The notes below the pieces were generated by a model. That model was not told the DNA's origin, made no database searches, and was given only the letters and a program-made list of their open reading frames with translations. This document shows positions 18,040-26,281 of a stretch of 64,000 nucleotides of DNA, in pieces. Made by a program: the position numbers and the translations under genes. Source of the DNA: Tolypothrix sp. PCC 7910 (GTDB lineage: Bacteria > Cyanobacteriota > Cyanobacteriia > Cyanobacteriales > Nostocaceae); assembly GCF_011769525.1 (NCBI RefSeq), contig NZ_CP050440.1, positions 8,415,124 through 8,479,123 on the forward strand. The letters run 5' to 3'. Numbering within the stretch: the first letter of the stretch is position 1; each line of letters begins with the position of its first letter.

Positions 18040-18208
18040 GCGGAATTGAATCAGAAACTAGTTTATTTTTCTTAGCAATTGCCGAACAACGAGTATTAAT
18101 GTGATTCATTTTACTCACTACTCCGCACTGATTTTCCAGCACTGTTTCGGTGATAAATTGTGCCATTGATATCAAGGTACTGAGATTTCGTTACAACTAT
18201 TTTTAGAT

Positions 18209-18739
18209 ATGGAAAAGAACAGCCGCATCACATCTTTGTTTAATTTACTGACTTTAGGTAAGCTAAACTACTGCTTGCAAAAGGAATTAATTGTACGCTT
18301 AGTAACTGTGTACTTAAAACCTATTAAGGTAATATTTATTTCCTCTATCTTGGGGATTTTATTATTGCTTTTGACTCCCCCAGCTTTAGCACTGACACAA
18401 ATTAAATTATTCGATATTTCCTATAAGGATTGTCCGCCAGAACTGGCACAGGGTGCTGTTATCAGTAGCGGTTCTGGGGCTGCTAACTGTTTTATTGTCA
18501 CTGGTAAAGCCGAGAATGGTACTTACAAAACTGTTTACGATGCAGATATTTTTGGACGCATCTATGATGCTAACAACGACCCAGTGCTACAAAACCGTAC
18601 ACGTTTGGGGTCTATTGCCGAAATTCCCCCAGGTGTTAGCGATTTTGAATTGAGAATCTCTGTCCCTGCAAATCAGCCTACTCCATTAAAGCTGAAGCAG
18701 TTTAAAGCTGCGGGGTTTAGCGGTCAGGTGCGGAAGTAG
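18209..18739 (+). CDS. Secreted or membrane-anchored hypothetical protein
   Basis: A 176-residue protein with a hydrophobic segment at 41-56 and a plausible signal-peptidase site after PPALA (61). The mature part (about 115 residues, LTQIKLFDISYKDCPPELAQG...) has two Cys (CPPEL and ANCFIV), perhaps a disulfide, and looks all-beta. The family is unknown to me, though it appears cyanobacterial. The start is uncertain: from ATG 18209 the signal would be unusually long (61 residues), and an internal GTG near residue 34 would give a normal one. No neighbour is co-transcribed. Confidence 0.7.
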   Translation: MEKNSRITSLFNLLTLGKLNYCLQKELIVRLVTVYLKPIKVIFISSILGILLLLLTPPALALTQIKLFDISYKDCPPELAQGAVISSGSGAANCFIVTGKAENGTYKTVYDADIFGRIYDANNDPVLQNRTRLGSIAEIPPGVSDFELRISVPANQPTPLKLKQFKAAGFSGQVRK

Positions 18740-18865
18740 GGACTGGGTAATGGGGACTGGGTAATGGGGAAATAATGTGTTTCATTCAATCCAAAATCTG
18801 TCTTCTCCCAAAGGGAGAGGCTACGCCAAGGAAAGTTTGCAAGGGAACCCGCACGCAACTTTCCG
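18740..18865. repeat. Short tandem repeat plus dispersed repeat block
   Basis: Two copies of a GGACTGGGTAATGGGG-like unit are followed by a block with CTCCCAAAGGGAG and 'aggctacgccaaggaaag', a common dispersed motif. Non-coding. Confidence 0.6.
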
Positions 18866-18897
18866 CAAAATCCAAAATCTAAAATTCCAATAAAAAT

Positions 18898-18918
18898 AGG
18901 GTGGAGCAAGCCCACCCT
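18898..18918. terminator. Bidirectional terminator between a hypothetical gene and yggT
   Basis: AGGGTGG (18898-18904) pairs with CCACCCT (18912-18918) around a 7-base loop. GTTTTT follows on the plus strand and ATTTTTATT on the minus strand. It suits both convergent genes. Confidence 0.75.
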
Positions 18919-18945
18919 GTTTTTCCATCAATTGCACAATTGTGA

Positions 18946-19221
18946 TTACATATAATTGAATAGACTCTGCAAAGTAGGAAGCAGCCAGTCTCCAGCTAAT
19001 TGCAATACCAAGAAAGCTAGGATGGGAGAAAAATCCATACCGCCCAGTGGGGGAATGATTGAGCGGAAGAGATTGAGATAGGGGTCAGTAATCTGGGCTA
19101 AGGCCGCAAAAGGTTGACTATAAAAGTCAATATTGGGGAACCAGGTCAAAAGAACCCGAACAATCAGTAAAACAGTGTAAATCTGAATGAAAGTAGCCAG
19201 TGTGGCAATCAGTAAATTCAT
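18946..19221 (-). CDS. YggT family membrane protein (Ycf19-like)
   Basis: A 91-residue protein with two membrane helices (about 4-26 and 62-84). Between them is the family signature RVLLTWFPNIDFYSQPF and DPYLNLFRSIIPPLGGMDFSPI. YggT/Ycf19/CCB3-like proteins are found in cyanobacteria and plastids; related members take part in cytochrome b6f assembly or in cell or plastid division, and the role here is not fixed. Length is normal. A strong hairpin follows the gene. Confidence 0.92.
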   Translation of the reverse strand: MNLLIATLATFIQIYTVLLIVRVLLTWFPNIDFYSQPFAALAQITDPYLNLFRSIIPPLGGMDFSPILAFLVLQLAGDWLLPTLQSLFNYM

Positions 19222-19336
19222 GGATGGTTTATTTTCCTGCTAAGCGATCAACAAGGTCTTACCATAGATTTTAATTTAGTCGGTGTCATGCCGTCTTTAT
19301 AGCAGAGTTTGGCAGGTTCACCAAATCATTAACGGA

Positions 19337-19690
19337 TCAAGAATCTTTGGTGAAAGAGCGCTCACTCATGGCTTGTGGTGAAGTGCCATTGACATTACCC
19401 AGCTGCTTCCGTACCTCATCTATTGTGGCATTGAGTTGGGCAATTTTGTCTTCTAGCGATCGCCTGGCTGTTTCCATTTCTAGTCCGTCTGTTTCAGAAG
19501 CTTTCATCTGACGACGTTTCCCAGATATTTTTCTAGTTTCCTCGGAGTTATTCGTCAGTTCTGCTTCATCTTCGGCTAATAGTTCTGGATCTTGACGGGT
19601 AGCAATCAAGGCTCCCAGAACTCCACCCACAACGCTACCGAAAAGCGCGCCTGCGAAAAAACCACCAACAAAACCATCACGCTGACTCAT
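19337..19690 (-). CDS. Glycine-zipper membrane protein with coiled-coil tail (YtxH-like)
   Basis: A 117-residue protein. Residues 6-31 form a Gly/Ala-rich membrane helix (GGFFAGALFGSVVGGVLGAL). Residues 33-75 are polar and charged, and 75-100 a predicted coiled coil (LEDKIAQLNATIDEVRKQL). This architecture resembles YtxH-like and other cyanobacterial gas-vesicle-unrelated membrane proteins. The function is unknown. It lies between upp and yggT on the same strand, 76 bases after upp and 115 bases before yggT, so co-transcription is possible. Confidence 0.8.
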   Translation of the reverse strand: MSQRDGFVGGFFAGALFGSVVGGVLGALIATRQDPELLAEDEAELTNNSEETRKISGKRRQMKASETDGLEMETARRSLEDKIAQLNATIDEVRKQLGNVNGTSPQAMSERSFTKDS

Positions 19691-19766
19691 ATTCTTAACC
19701 GCCTTGAAGAAACTTTGTGACTTTTACACCAGTTAATTTATTTTCCTACCCTAGCTGCATACTAGC

Positions 19767-20417
19767 TTAAGTCCCAAAGGTGCGATCGCCAGCATCTCCT
19801 AATCCCGGTACAATAAATCCCTGCTCGTTGACGCTCTCGTCTATAGTCGCAGTGTAAATATTTAAACTAGGATAAGCCGCACTTAGTTTTTGCAAAGCTG
19901 GCGGAGCTGCTACTACACAAACAATCCTAATGAAGGCTGGGTCAACACCCCGTTGTGTCAATTCTGACATAGCTGCCATCATCGATCCTCCTGTTGCTAA
20001 CATCGGATCGGTAATTAACACCCGTGTTTGGGGGTCAAACTTTTCTGGCAATTTGTTTAGATAACACGAAGGTTGTAGTGTTTCCTCATTTCGCACTAAG
20101 CCAAGATGATAAATCGAAGCCAAGGGTAGTAAGGTTTGTGCGCCTTCTAATAATCCTAAACCTGCCCGTAAAATTGGCACCACTGCCACAGGTACTTGTG
20201 GATCGATTAAAGTGGCCGCAGTTGTGTCTAAAGGACTTTGCACAGTTGTCTCTAGAGTTGGTAACCACTCTCGTGCTGCTTCATAGGTCAACCATCTTCC
20301 CAACTCTACCATTGCACTGCGAAATAGTACCGAAGGTGTAGCCGCATCACGCGCTACTGCTAGCCAGTGCTTAATTAGAGGATGGGGTGGAACATAAACG
20401 CGCAGTTGTACCGTCAT
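19767..20417 (-). CDS. upp: Uracil phosphoribosyltransferase
   Basis: Upp joins uracil and PRPP to make UMP (pyrimidine salvage). The 216-residue protein has the PRPP loop DPMLATGGS at 137-145, the PILRAGLGLLEG segment (81-92) and the uracil-binding C-terminus EQGFIVPGLGDAGDR with the terminal FGT. All are typical and the length is standard. Start ATG 20417. It is divergent from the candidate small RNA upstream and may share the leftward transcript with the two small membrane-protein genes. Confidence 0.96.
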   Translation of the reverse strand: MTVQLRVYVPPHPLIKHWLAVARDAATPSVLFRSAMVELGRWLTYEAAREWLPTLETTVQSPLDTTAATLIDPQVPVAVVPILRAGLGLLEGAQTLLPLASIYHLGLVRNEETLQPSCYLNKLPEKFDPQTRVLITDPMLATGGSMMAAMSELTQRGVDPAFIRIVCVVAAPPALQKLSAAYPSLNIYTATIDESVNEQGFIVPGLGDAGDRTFGT

Positions 20418-20509
20418 AGCCAGGAAAAGGCGACTGTTTACTATATAAGAACTGAAACATCATAATACTCCGTCGCGTCTCCGACTGGCAGCTAATACAA
20501 TTTTGGATT

Positions 20510-20582
20510 TTAGATTTTGGATTTTGGATTAGGGATTGGGGATTGGGGATTGGGGATTGGGGATTGGGGATTGGGGATTGGC
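20510..20582. repeat. Tandem GGGGATT repeats
   Basis: About seven consecutive GGGGATTGGGGATT-type heptamers, preceded by TTTTGGATTTTAGATTTTGG. Non-coding, in the upp upstream region. Confidence 0.9.
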
Positions 20583-20627
20583 AAAAATCTCCAGATCAAG
20601 CTTATTGATAATAAATTGCATTAGTAG

Positions 20628-20657
20628 TTGACAGGTATTCTCAATCAAGGTTATATT
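20628..20657 (+). promoter_or_regulatory. Strong sigma70-type promoter of a candidate small RNA
   Basis: The -35 TTGACA (20628-20633) is a perfect consensus. The -10 is TATATT (20652-20657, 18-base spacer) or TTATAT (17-base spacer). It is the best promoter-like sequence I saw in the window, and no gene starts in the next 500 bases. Confidence 0.65.
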
Positions 20658-20663
20658 GTTATC

Positions 20664-20733
20664 TAGTGTTCTCCTCTCTTTAAGGATCGGCAGACGGGAT
20701 TAGCCAGCAGTAGCGGCTCGTCCCTCTTTTTTT
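20664..20733 (+). ncRNA. Candidate small RNA of about 70 nt
   Basis: A consensus promoter would start transcription near 20664. The transcript has a pyrimidine-rich unpaired 5' part (TTCTCCTCTCTTT, 20669-20681) and ends in an intrinsic terminator. GGGATTAGCC (20696-20705) pairs with GGCTCGTCCC (20715-20724), with one mismatch and one wobble, and T7 follows at 20727-20733. No open frame is present. The pyrimidine tract could pair with ribosome-binding sites, as in Yfr1 or PsrR1, but the diagnostic Yfr1 core ACUCCUCACAC is absent. I do not assign it to a known family. Confidence 0.5.
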
Positions 20734-20739
20734 ATGTGT

Positions 20740-21169
20740 AAGAACGCGCAAGCTCCAGTTTTCACCAGCAATTGTGGTTTTACTCTATAAATTGACTCTG
20801 CTTTAGGGAAAAATGCTGTGTACTGAGAACAGATGCGATCGCAATATATAAGAACTTCGGACTTCGGGAACTGAAATTGAGATATTTGTTGGCGCGAAAG
20901 CTTTCTATATTGGCAACATTGGGATATTTTTTAAATTGGCGATCGCAGTTGATCAAAGCAGTTAAGTATTATCTTTTCTATGAAAAGTAATATCTGCTAC
21001 ATTTTTTCAAGGGATTATGTGAAATATCTGACTATTCAATGGTAATGATGAATTGCATAGATAAGATTTTTGCATTTTGCATTCTCATAGGGTGTTGAAA
21101 TTCAAATTTCTGTGGGTGCGAAAGCCACTGGAAAAATTTTCAAGACTAATTGTGCATTTTTAATTGTTT
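20740..21169. other. Spacer upstream of crtH, no gene seen
   Basis: About 430 bases with two HIP1-like sites (about 20834 and 20940) and no frame of coding character. It should contain the crtH promoter; none could be pinned down. Confidence 0.4.
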
Positions 21170-22672
21170 ATGACCCGTAATTCCTTGTTTGATGTAATTA
21201 TCATTGGTTCTGGTATTGGTGGCTTGGTGACAGCAACCCAGCTAGCAGCAAAACGAGCTAAAGTGCTGGTATTAGAAAGTTATCTCATTCCTGGTGGTAG
21301 TGCTGGCTATTTTGAACGTCAAGGCTATCGCTTTGATGTGGGAGCTTCAATGATTTTTGGGATGGGGCAAAATGGCACGACAAATTTACTCACCCGTGCC
21401 CTTAATGCTGTAAATGTCAGCGTAGAGACAATTGCCGATCCGGTGCAGATTCATTACCACTTACCCAACGGTTTAGACTTGAAAGTTGACCGTGTTTATG
21501 AAAAATATTTGCAAAATCTTACTGCTTATTTTCCTCACGAAACGAAAGGGATTCGTCTTTTTTATGACGAATGCTGGAAAGTATTTAATTGCCTCAACAG
21601 CATGGATTTGCTGTCATTAGAAGAACCTCGGTATTTGTTACGGACATTTTTGAAACATCCTTTAGCTTGTCTGGGTTTAGTCAAATATTTGCCGCAAAAT
21701 GCCGGAGATATCGCACGCCGCTACATTAAAGACCCGGAATTATTAAGATTTATTGATATGGAATGTTATTGCTGGTCGGTGGTTCCAGCCAATATGACAC
21801 CCATGATTAATGCAGGAATGGTCTTTTCTGATCGACATTATGGCGGAGTTAACTACCCCAAAGGGGGAGTAGGAAAGATTGCTCAAGCATTAGCTATAGG
21901 TTTAGAGAAAGCTGGGGGAAAAATTCAGTATCAAGCTAAAGTTAAAAGAATTCTCACCGAACGAGGAAAGGCTGTTGGTGTGGAATTAGTTAATGGTCAA
22001 GTCTATCGGGGAAAACGCATAGTTTCTAATGCTACACGCTGGGATACTTTTGAAAAATTACTACCTGTAGAGGAAATACCACATAATGAGAAAAAGTGGC
22101 AACAACTCTATCAAAAATCACCCAGTTTTTTCAGTTTACATATGGGGGTTAAGCAGTCAGTTCTGCCACTAGGGACAGAGTGCCATCATATTTTGCTAGA
22201 AGATTGGCAAGATATGACCAAAGCACAAGGTACTATTTTTGTTTCCATTCCTACCTTACTTGACCCCGATTTAGCACCAGCAGGATATCACATCATTCAT
22301 GCTTTTACACCAGATTGGATCGAGAATTGGCAAGGATTAACTGAGCAGGAATATGATAAACGTAAAGAAGCAGCAGCCTGGCGAATTATTGACCGCTTAG
22401 AGCAAATTTTCCCTGGTTTAGATGCGGAAATGGATTATTTGGAAGTTGGAACACCCCGCACCCATCGCCGCTTTTTGGGACGAGAAGATGGGACTTACGG
22501 GCCAATTCCTCGGCGGAAGTTGCGCGGATTATTGAGTATGCCATTTAATCGCACCGCCATACCTGGATTGTATTGTGTAGGGGATAGTACCTTTCCTGGT
22601 CAGGGATTGAATGCAGTAGCATTTTCTGGCTTTGCTTGTGCTCACCGAATTGCCGTAGATTTGGGGTTGTGA
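21170..22672 (+). CDS. crtH: Prolycopene/carotenoid cis-trans isomerase CrtH
   Basis: CrtH is an FAD-dependent isomerase that turns tetra-cis-lycopene (prolycopene) into all-trans lycopene in the plant-type carotenoid pathway; it acts at membranes. The 500-residue protein begins with the dinucleotide fold GSGIGGLVTATQLA and the CRTISO-like PGGSAGYFERQGYRFDVGASMIFG. It also has NYPKGGVGKIAQALAIGLE and the C-terminal FAD motif YCVGDSTFPGQGLNAVAFSGFACAHR. The length equals that of known cyanobacterial CrtH. The frame starts with a TTG two codons earlier (21164), but ATG 21170 (MTRNSLFDVIIIG) is the natural start. Monocistronic. Confidence 0.94.
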   Translation: MTRNSLFDVIIIGSGIGGLVTATQLAAKRAKVLVLESYLIPGGSAGYFERQGYRFDVGASMIFGMGQNGTTNLLTRALNAVNVSVETIADPVQIHYHLPNGLDLKVDRVYEKYLQNLTAYFPHETKGIRLFYDECWKVFNCLNSMDLLSLEEPRYLLRTFLKHPLACLGLVKYLPQNAGDIARRYIKDPELLRFIDMECYCWSVVPANMTPMINAGMVFSDRHYGGVNYPKGGVGKIAQALAIGLEKAGGKIQYQAKVKRILTERGKAVGVELVNGQVYRGKRIVSNATRWDTFEKLLPVEEIPHNEKKWQQLYQKSPSFFSLHMGVKQSVLPLGTECHHILLEDWQDMTKAQGTIFVSIPTLLDPDLAPAGYHIIHAFTPDWIENWQGLTEQEYDKRKEAAAWRIIDRLEQIFPGLDAEMDYLEVGTPRTHRRFLGREDGTYGPIPRRKLRGLLSMPFNRTAIPGLYCVGDSTFPGQGLNAVAFSGFACAHRIAVDLGL

Positions 22673-22830
22673 TTTTTGAGAGATTGAGTTAGAACTTTCC
22701 GGAAATTGCGATCGCTAGTTGTAAAGTTATCGCGGCAGTATATAATTCTGACGATTTGTCAGATTTGTATTTTTGTAACCACTACTAATTGTTAATTTCT
22801 CAATCTTCATCACACAGAAAGTTTTAATTA

Positions 22831-24162
22831 ATGCGACGCACACACAAACACAATATTGTCAAAGCAAGCTGGGTATTAGCCAGCTTTTTAAGTACCTGTT
22901 TGTTAGGTTCCACGGTGAAAGCGGCGACAGTAGCTAATTGGCATTTTGATAGCAACCGCAATCATCTTGACTTCACTACAGATGAGACTGTACAACCACG
23001 AGTCCAACTTTTGACTCCTACCCGTCTCGCTATCGACTTACCAGGTGTTACCCTGAATTATCCCCAGGTAACTCAAAAGATAGGCCCAGTCACGCAACAA
23101 ATCCAAATTGGACAGTTTGGCCCTAATAGTACCCGCATCCTGATTACCTTAGCGCCTGGTTATACTCTAGATCCAGCCCAAGTCCATCTGCAAGAAAAAT
23201 CCCCAAATCATTGGTCTGTACAGTTACCCCAACTCACGAGAGTCGCTATTACTCAACCCAGTATTCCACCAGTAATTACTCCAGAACAACCTATAGTTAC
23301 TAATAGGAATTTGTTTGCGGGTGTAGTTCCATTGAATTCATCCATGAAGGCTTTGGAACCCCAAATTAAAGCCTTGATGAGTCGCTACAGCTTCCTCACC
23401 ACAGGAATGTTTTTCCTCGATTTGGATACTGGCAATTATTTGGATATTAAAGGCGATCGCGTTTTTCCCGCAGCCAGTACAATTAAACTGCCGATACTCA
23501 TTGCCTTTTTTCAAGATTTAGATGCTGGTAAAGTTAGGCTAGATGAGAAGCTGACTATGCGCGGCGACTTAGTCACCAACGGTTCGGGAGATATGCAGTA
23601 TGAACGCGTTGGTAAGAAGTACACAGCTTTAGAAACGATTACCAAAATGGTGACTATTAGTGACAATACCGCCACTAATATGATTATTGACCGCTTGGGT
23701 GGCGCGGCGAAACTCAATCAGCGTTTCCGTAGCTGGGGACTAAAAGACACTGTAATTCGCCATCTTTTGGCTGACTTGCGAGGAACCAACACTACTAGTT
23801 CTCAAGACATGGCCAGAGTATTAGCTTTGTTAGTTAATAACAAGCTAGTATCTCCCAGTAGCAAAGAGCAAGCCTTAGATATTCTACGTCACACCACTGT
23901 GCATACTCTACTTCCGGCAGGTTTAGGTAAAGGCGCAGTCATCGCCAACAAAACCGGCGATATCGGTTTTCTCATTGGTGATGCAGGATTTATCACCATG
24001 CCAAATGGTAAGCATTATCTAGCGGCTATCTTTGTCAAACGTCCCTATAAAGATACTAGGGGAAGAGACTTTATTCGCCAAGTTTCCCAGCTTGTCTACA
24101 ATTACCTCAATCAGCCTAACCCCGTTGCCACTGGTAATTCTCCCACCAGCGTCAACTTCTAG
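22831..24162 (+). CDS. Periplasmic AMIN-domain, class A beta-lactamase-fold serine hydrolase
   Basis: A 443-residue exported protein: signal peptide 1-31 (cleavage near VKAA), an AMIN-like domain at about 33-135 (known to bind peptidoglycan in AmiC-type proteins), a Pro-rich linker at 140-160, and a class A beta-lactamase/transpeptidase-like domain at 165-430. The catalytic motifs are S216-TIK219, S277-D278-N279 and K374-T375-G376. I do not see the class A omega-loop Glu (ExxLN) that deacylates beta-lactams; the place reads LRGTNTTSS. It may therefore be a peptidoglycan-acting or penicillin-binding enzyme rather than a resistance enzyme. A strong terminator follows at 24283. Confidence 0.88.
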   Translation: MRRTHKHNIVKASWVLASFLSTCLLGSTVKAATVANWHFDSNRNHLDFTTDETVQPRVQLLTPTRLAIDLPGVTLNYPQVTQKIGPVTQQIQIGQFGPNSTRILITLAPGYTLDPAQVHLQEKSPNHWSVQLPQLTRVAITQPSIPPVITPEQPIVTNRNLFAGVVPLNSSMKALEPQIKALMSRYSFLTTGMFFLDLDTGNYLDIKGDRVFPAASTIKLPILIAFFQDLDAGKVRLDEKLTMRGDLVTNGSGDMQYERVGKKYTALETITKMVTISDNTATNMIIDRLGGAAKLNQRFRSWGLKDTVIRHLLADLRGTNTTSSQDMARVLALLVNNKLVSPSSKEQALDILRHTTVHTLLPAGLGKGAVIANKTGDIGFLIGDAGFITMPNGKHYLAAIFVKRPYKDTRGRDFIRQVSQLVYNYLNQPNPVATGNSPTSVNF

Positions 24163-24192
24163 CAAATAGTCAGGTTGTAGAATTTAAATCCT

Positions 24193-24239
24193 GTAGAGAC
24201 GCGATTAATCTACAAAGACGCGATTAATCGCGTCTCTAC
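24193..24239. repeat. GTAGAGACGCGATTAATC palindromic repeat, left copy
   Basis: The half-copy GTAGAGACGCGATTAATC (24193-24210) is followed by the palindrome AGACGCGATTAATCGCGTCT (24216-24235) and CTAC. The same arrangement occurs at 24985-25028, so the two copies bracket the cyanovirin-type gene. Confidence 0.85.
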
Positions 24240-24282
24240 AACTCCAAACTCATGATGCAAAATTCTTAACCGAACCGTAATG

Positions 24283-24330
24283 AGGATAAACACAACTAAT
24301 AAATAAGTGTTTATCCTGGTTTTATTTTTC
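24283..24330 (+). terminator. Intrinsic terminator of the AMIN/beta-lactamase-fold gene
   Basis: AGGATAAACAC (24283-24293) and GTGTTTATCCT (24307-24317) form a perfect 11-bp stem, followed by GGTTTTATTTTTC. Confidence 0.85.
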
Positions 24331-24599
24331 TGGAGTTGATATATTTTTTACTTTTTACGCAGTTAGAAATTAAGTATTAAAAAAAACTTAAGTAAATCGA
24401 TGGTTTGTAAAAGTTAGAAGTAATATCTACTACTAACAAAAGCAAGGTGTTTTAAATGACATCTACAGATATCGCATAAGCCCTCATTTATGGGGAATAT
24501 AGGCGATTTATTCTGAAAAAGCTTTTGCAGTACATACCTCTTGTAAGTTGAATATCATACAACTTCTACGAGATTTAAACTAGAAAAAACACATAAGCT
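24331..24599. other. Spacer upstream of the cyanovirin-type gene
   Basis: AT-rich, with no gene. It must hold the promoter of the CVNH gene; no clear elements were found. Confidence 0.35.
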
Positions 24600-24920
24600 A
24601 TGGGTAGCAGTTATCAATACACTTGCGAAAACATCTCTATTGATGGAGATGTAATATCAGCGACTTGTCAAAGACGCGATGGTTCTTGGAACGAAACCTC
24701 ATTATCTTTAAGGGGAATTGAAAACATTGATGGCATTCTAGAAGTAACTAACCCTGACGAACCTAGTAGTTTTCAGTTCAGTGCTATGAATATCTCTATT
24801 GATGGAGATGTACTATCCGCCACTTGCCGCAGAATGGATGGTTTATGGAACGAAAGTTCTCTAGTTTTGGATGGAATTGAAAACATTGATGGCAACCTAG
24901 AATATACAGGTAGCCCATAA
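24600..24920 (+). CDS. Cyanovirin-N homology (CVNH) lectin, two tandem repeats
   Basis: A 106-residue protein made of two CVNH repeats of about 53 residues (4-52 and 57-105). They align closely: YQYTCENISIDGDVISATC with FQFSAMNISIDGDVLSATC, and IENIDG with IENIDG. CVNH proteins bind mannose- or glucose-containing glycans. Cyanovirin-N has one disulfide per repeat. Here repeat 1 keeps both Cys (C9, C23), but repeat 2 has only C76; its partner position is Ala62. There is no signal peptide, so export is unclear (cyanovirin-N itself was isolated from cell extract). The gene lies between two copies of a palindromic repeat. Confidence 0.93.
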   Translation: MGSSYQYTCENISIDGDVISATCQRRDGSWNETSLSLRGIENIDGILEVTNPDEPSSFQFSAMNISIDGDVLSATCRRMDGLWNESSLVLDGIENIDGNLEYTGSP

Positions 24921-24984
24921 AGCAGATTTAAACTGATACGCGCCTAGAGCAAATATTCTGGCGTAGGGTTGTCAAGGATAAACA

Positions 24985-25028
24985 GTAGAGACGCGATTAA
25001 TCAGAGACGCGATTAATCGCGTCTCTAC
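24985..25028. repeat. GTAGAGACGCGATTAATC palindromic repeat, right copy
   Basis: Same orientation and structure as the copy at 24193-24239, with a slightly shorter spacer between the half-copy and the palindrome. Confidence 0.85.
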
Positions 25029-25056
25029 AATTCTGGTAACAGCTTAGAGAAAATTA

Positions 25057-26226
25057 TCAGACTAATTTCACTTTACTAGCTGCTCTTGTAGCTTTTTCTC
25101 TGGCCTCTTCCACATTTACGCCTTTAGCCAAAGCTACTCCCATACGCCGATAAGGATGGGAACTTGGTTTACCAAATAGCTTAATATCCACGTCTTTTTC
25201 AGCTAAAGCATCCGCTACACCTGTATAGGCAATAGAATCTGATTTTTCGGAAGCTAAAATTACCGCACTAGCTGAAGGGCCAAATTGTTCTATATTAGGA
25301 ATGGGTAAGCCTAAAACAGCCCGTAAATGTAACTCAAATTCATTGAGATTTTGCGATATTAAAGTCACCATTCCTGTATCATGAGGACGGGGAGAAAGTT
25401 CCGAAAAAATAACTTCATTTTTAGTAATGAAAAACTCAACCCCAAAAATCCCGGCTCCCCCTAAAGCATCGGTAACTGTTTTGGCGATTTCTTGAGCTTT
25501 TAAAATTTTATCCTCAGAGATTCCGGCTGGTTGCCAAGATTCTTGATAATCTCCTCTTTCTTGGCGATGACCAATAGGTTGACAATAAATAGTAGGTGCA
25601 TCCCACTGTTTAATAGTCAGTAAAGTTATCTCAATTTCAAAGTTAATAAATTCCTCTACAATTACCTTTTGAGTATCACCGCGAGAATTGGCGATCGCAT
25701 AATTCCAAGCCTGCTCAACTTCATCTTTATTTTGAACTACAGATTGCCCTTTTCCTGATGATGACATCACAGGTTTCAGCACATTAGGAAAGCCAATTAA
25801 ATCAGCAGCTACTTTCAATTCTTCTAGAGAATTTGCATAACCATATCTAGCGGTTCTGATATTTAGTTGTTCATTGGCTAAATCTCTAATTCGGTCACGA
25901 TTCATTGTATAGTTAGTCGCCGCGGCAGTCGGAATAACTGTTATTCCACGTTTCTCAAATTCTACGAGTTTCTCTGTTCTGATCGCTTCAATTTCCGGGA
26001 TGATTAAATCAGGTTGATGCTTACTGACGATAGCTTCTAAATCATCACCACTTAACATGGAAATTACTTCTGAACAATCAGCAACTTGCATTGCCGGTGC
26101 ACTAGGGTAACGATCCACAGCAATTACATAATTACCCAGACGTTGAGCAGCAATTACAAACTCTTTGCCTAATTCTCCCGCACCCAACAACATCAATTTT
26201 TTAGGCAATTTAATCTCATTATGCAT
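25057..26226 (-). CDS. purT: Formate-dependent phosphoribosylglycinamide formyltransferase (GAR transformylase 2)
   Basis: PurT uses formate and ATP to formylate GAR in the third step of purine synthesis, in place of folate-dependent PurN. The 389-residue ATP-grasp enzyme has the N-terminal LLGAGELGKEFVIAAQRLG, the EIEAI motif, the ATP-grasp Lys and glycine loop KPVMSSSGKGQS, VEEFINFEIEITLL, the Mg-binding GVEFFITKNEVIFSELSPRPHDTGMVT, and the C-terminal LFGKPSSHPYRRMGVALAKG. Normal length. Start ATG 26226. The pentapeptide gene upstream is 55 bases away on the same strand, so the two may be co-transcribed. Confidence 0.96.
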   Translation of the reverse strand: MHNEIKLPKKLMLLGAGELGKEFVIAAQRLGNYVIAVDRYPSAPAMQVADCSEVISMLSGDDLEAIVSKHQPDLIIPEIEAIRTEKLVEFEKRGITVIPTAAATNYTMNRDRIRDLANEQLNIRTARYGYANSLEELKVAADLIGFPNVLKPVMSSSGKGQSVVQNKDEVEQAWNYAIANSRGDTQKVIVEEFINFEIEITLLTIKQWDAPTIYCQPIGHRQERGDYQESWQPAGISEDKILKAQEIAKTVTDALGGAGIFGVEFFITKNEVIFSELSPRPHDTGMVTLISQNLNEFELHLRAVLGLPIPNIEQFGPSASAVILASEKSDSIAYTGVADALAEKDVDIKLFGKPSSHPYRRMGVALAKGVNVEEAREKATRAASKVKLV

Positions 26227-26281
26227 AAATTTATCTAGGTGAATATTAACGAAACAATCTGATAATTTTTATTTTTGACGT

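Noticed and set aside
20510..20582. Tandem GGGGATT array considered as a CRISPR-like or origin (iteron) array
   Set aside because: Units are 7 bases without spacers, and the same type of array is spread through the window; no DnaA boxes or Cas genes.
20664..20733. Identification of the candidate sRNA as Yfr1
   Set aside because: The conserved ACUCCUCACAC core and the 5' stem-loop of Yfr1 are not present.
22831..24162. Calling the AMIN fusion a beta-lactam resistance gene
   Set aside because: The class A Glu is not visible and the AMIN-like domain points to the cell wall; resistance cannot be supported.
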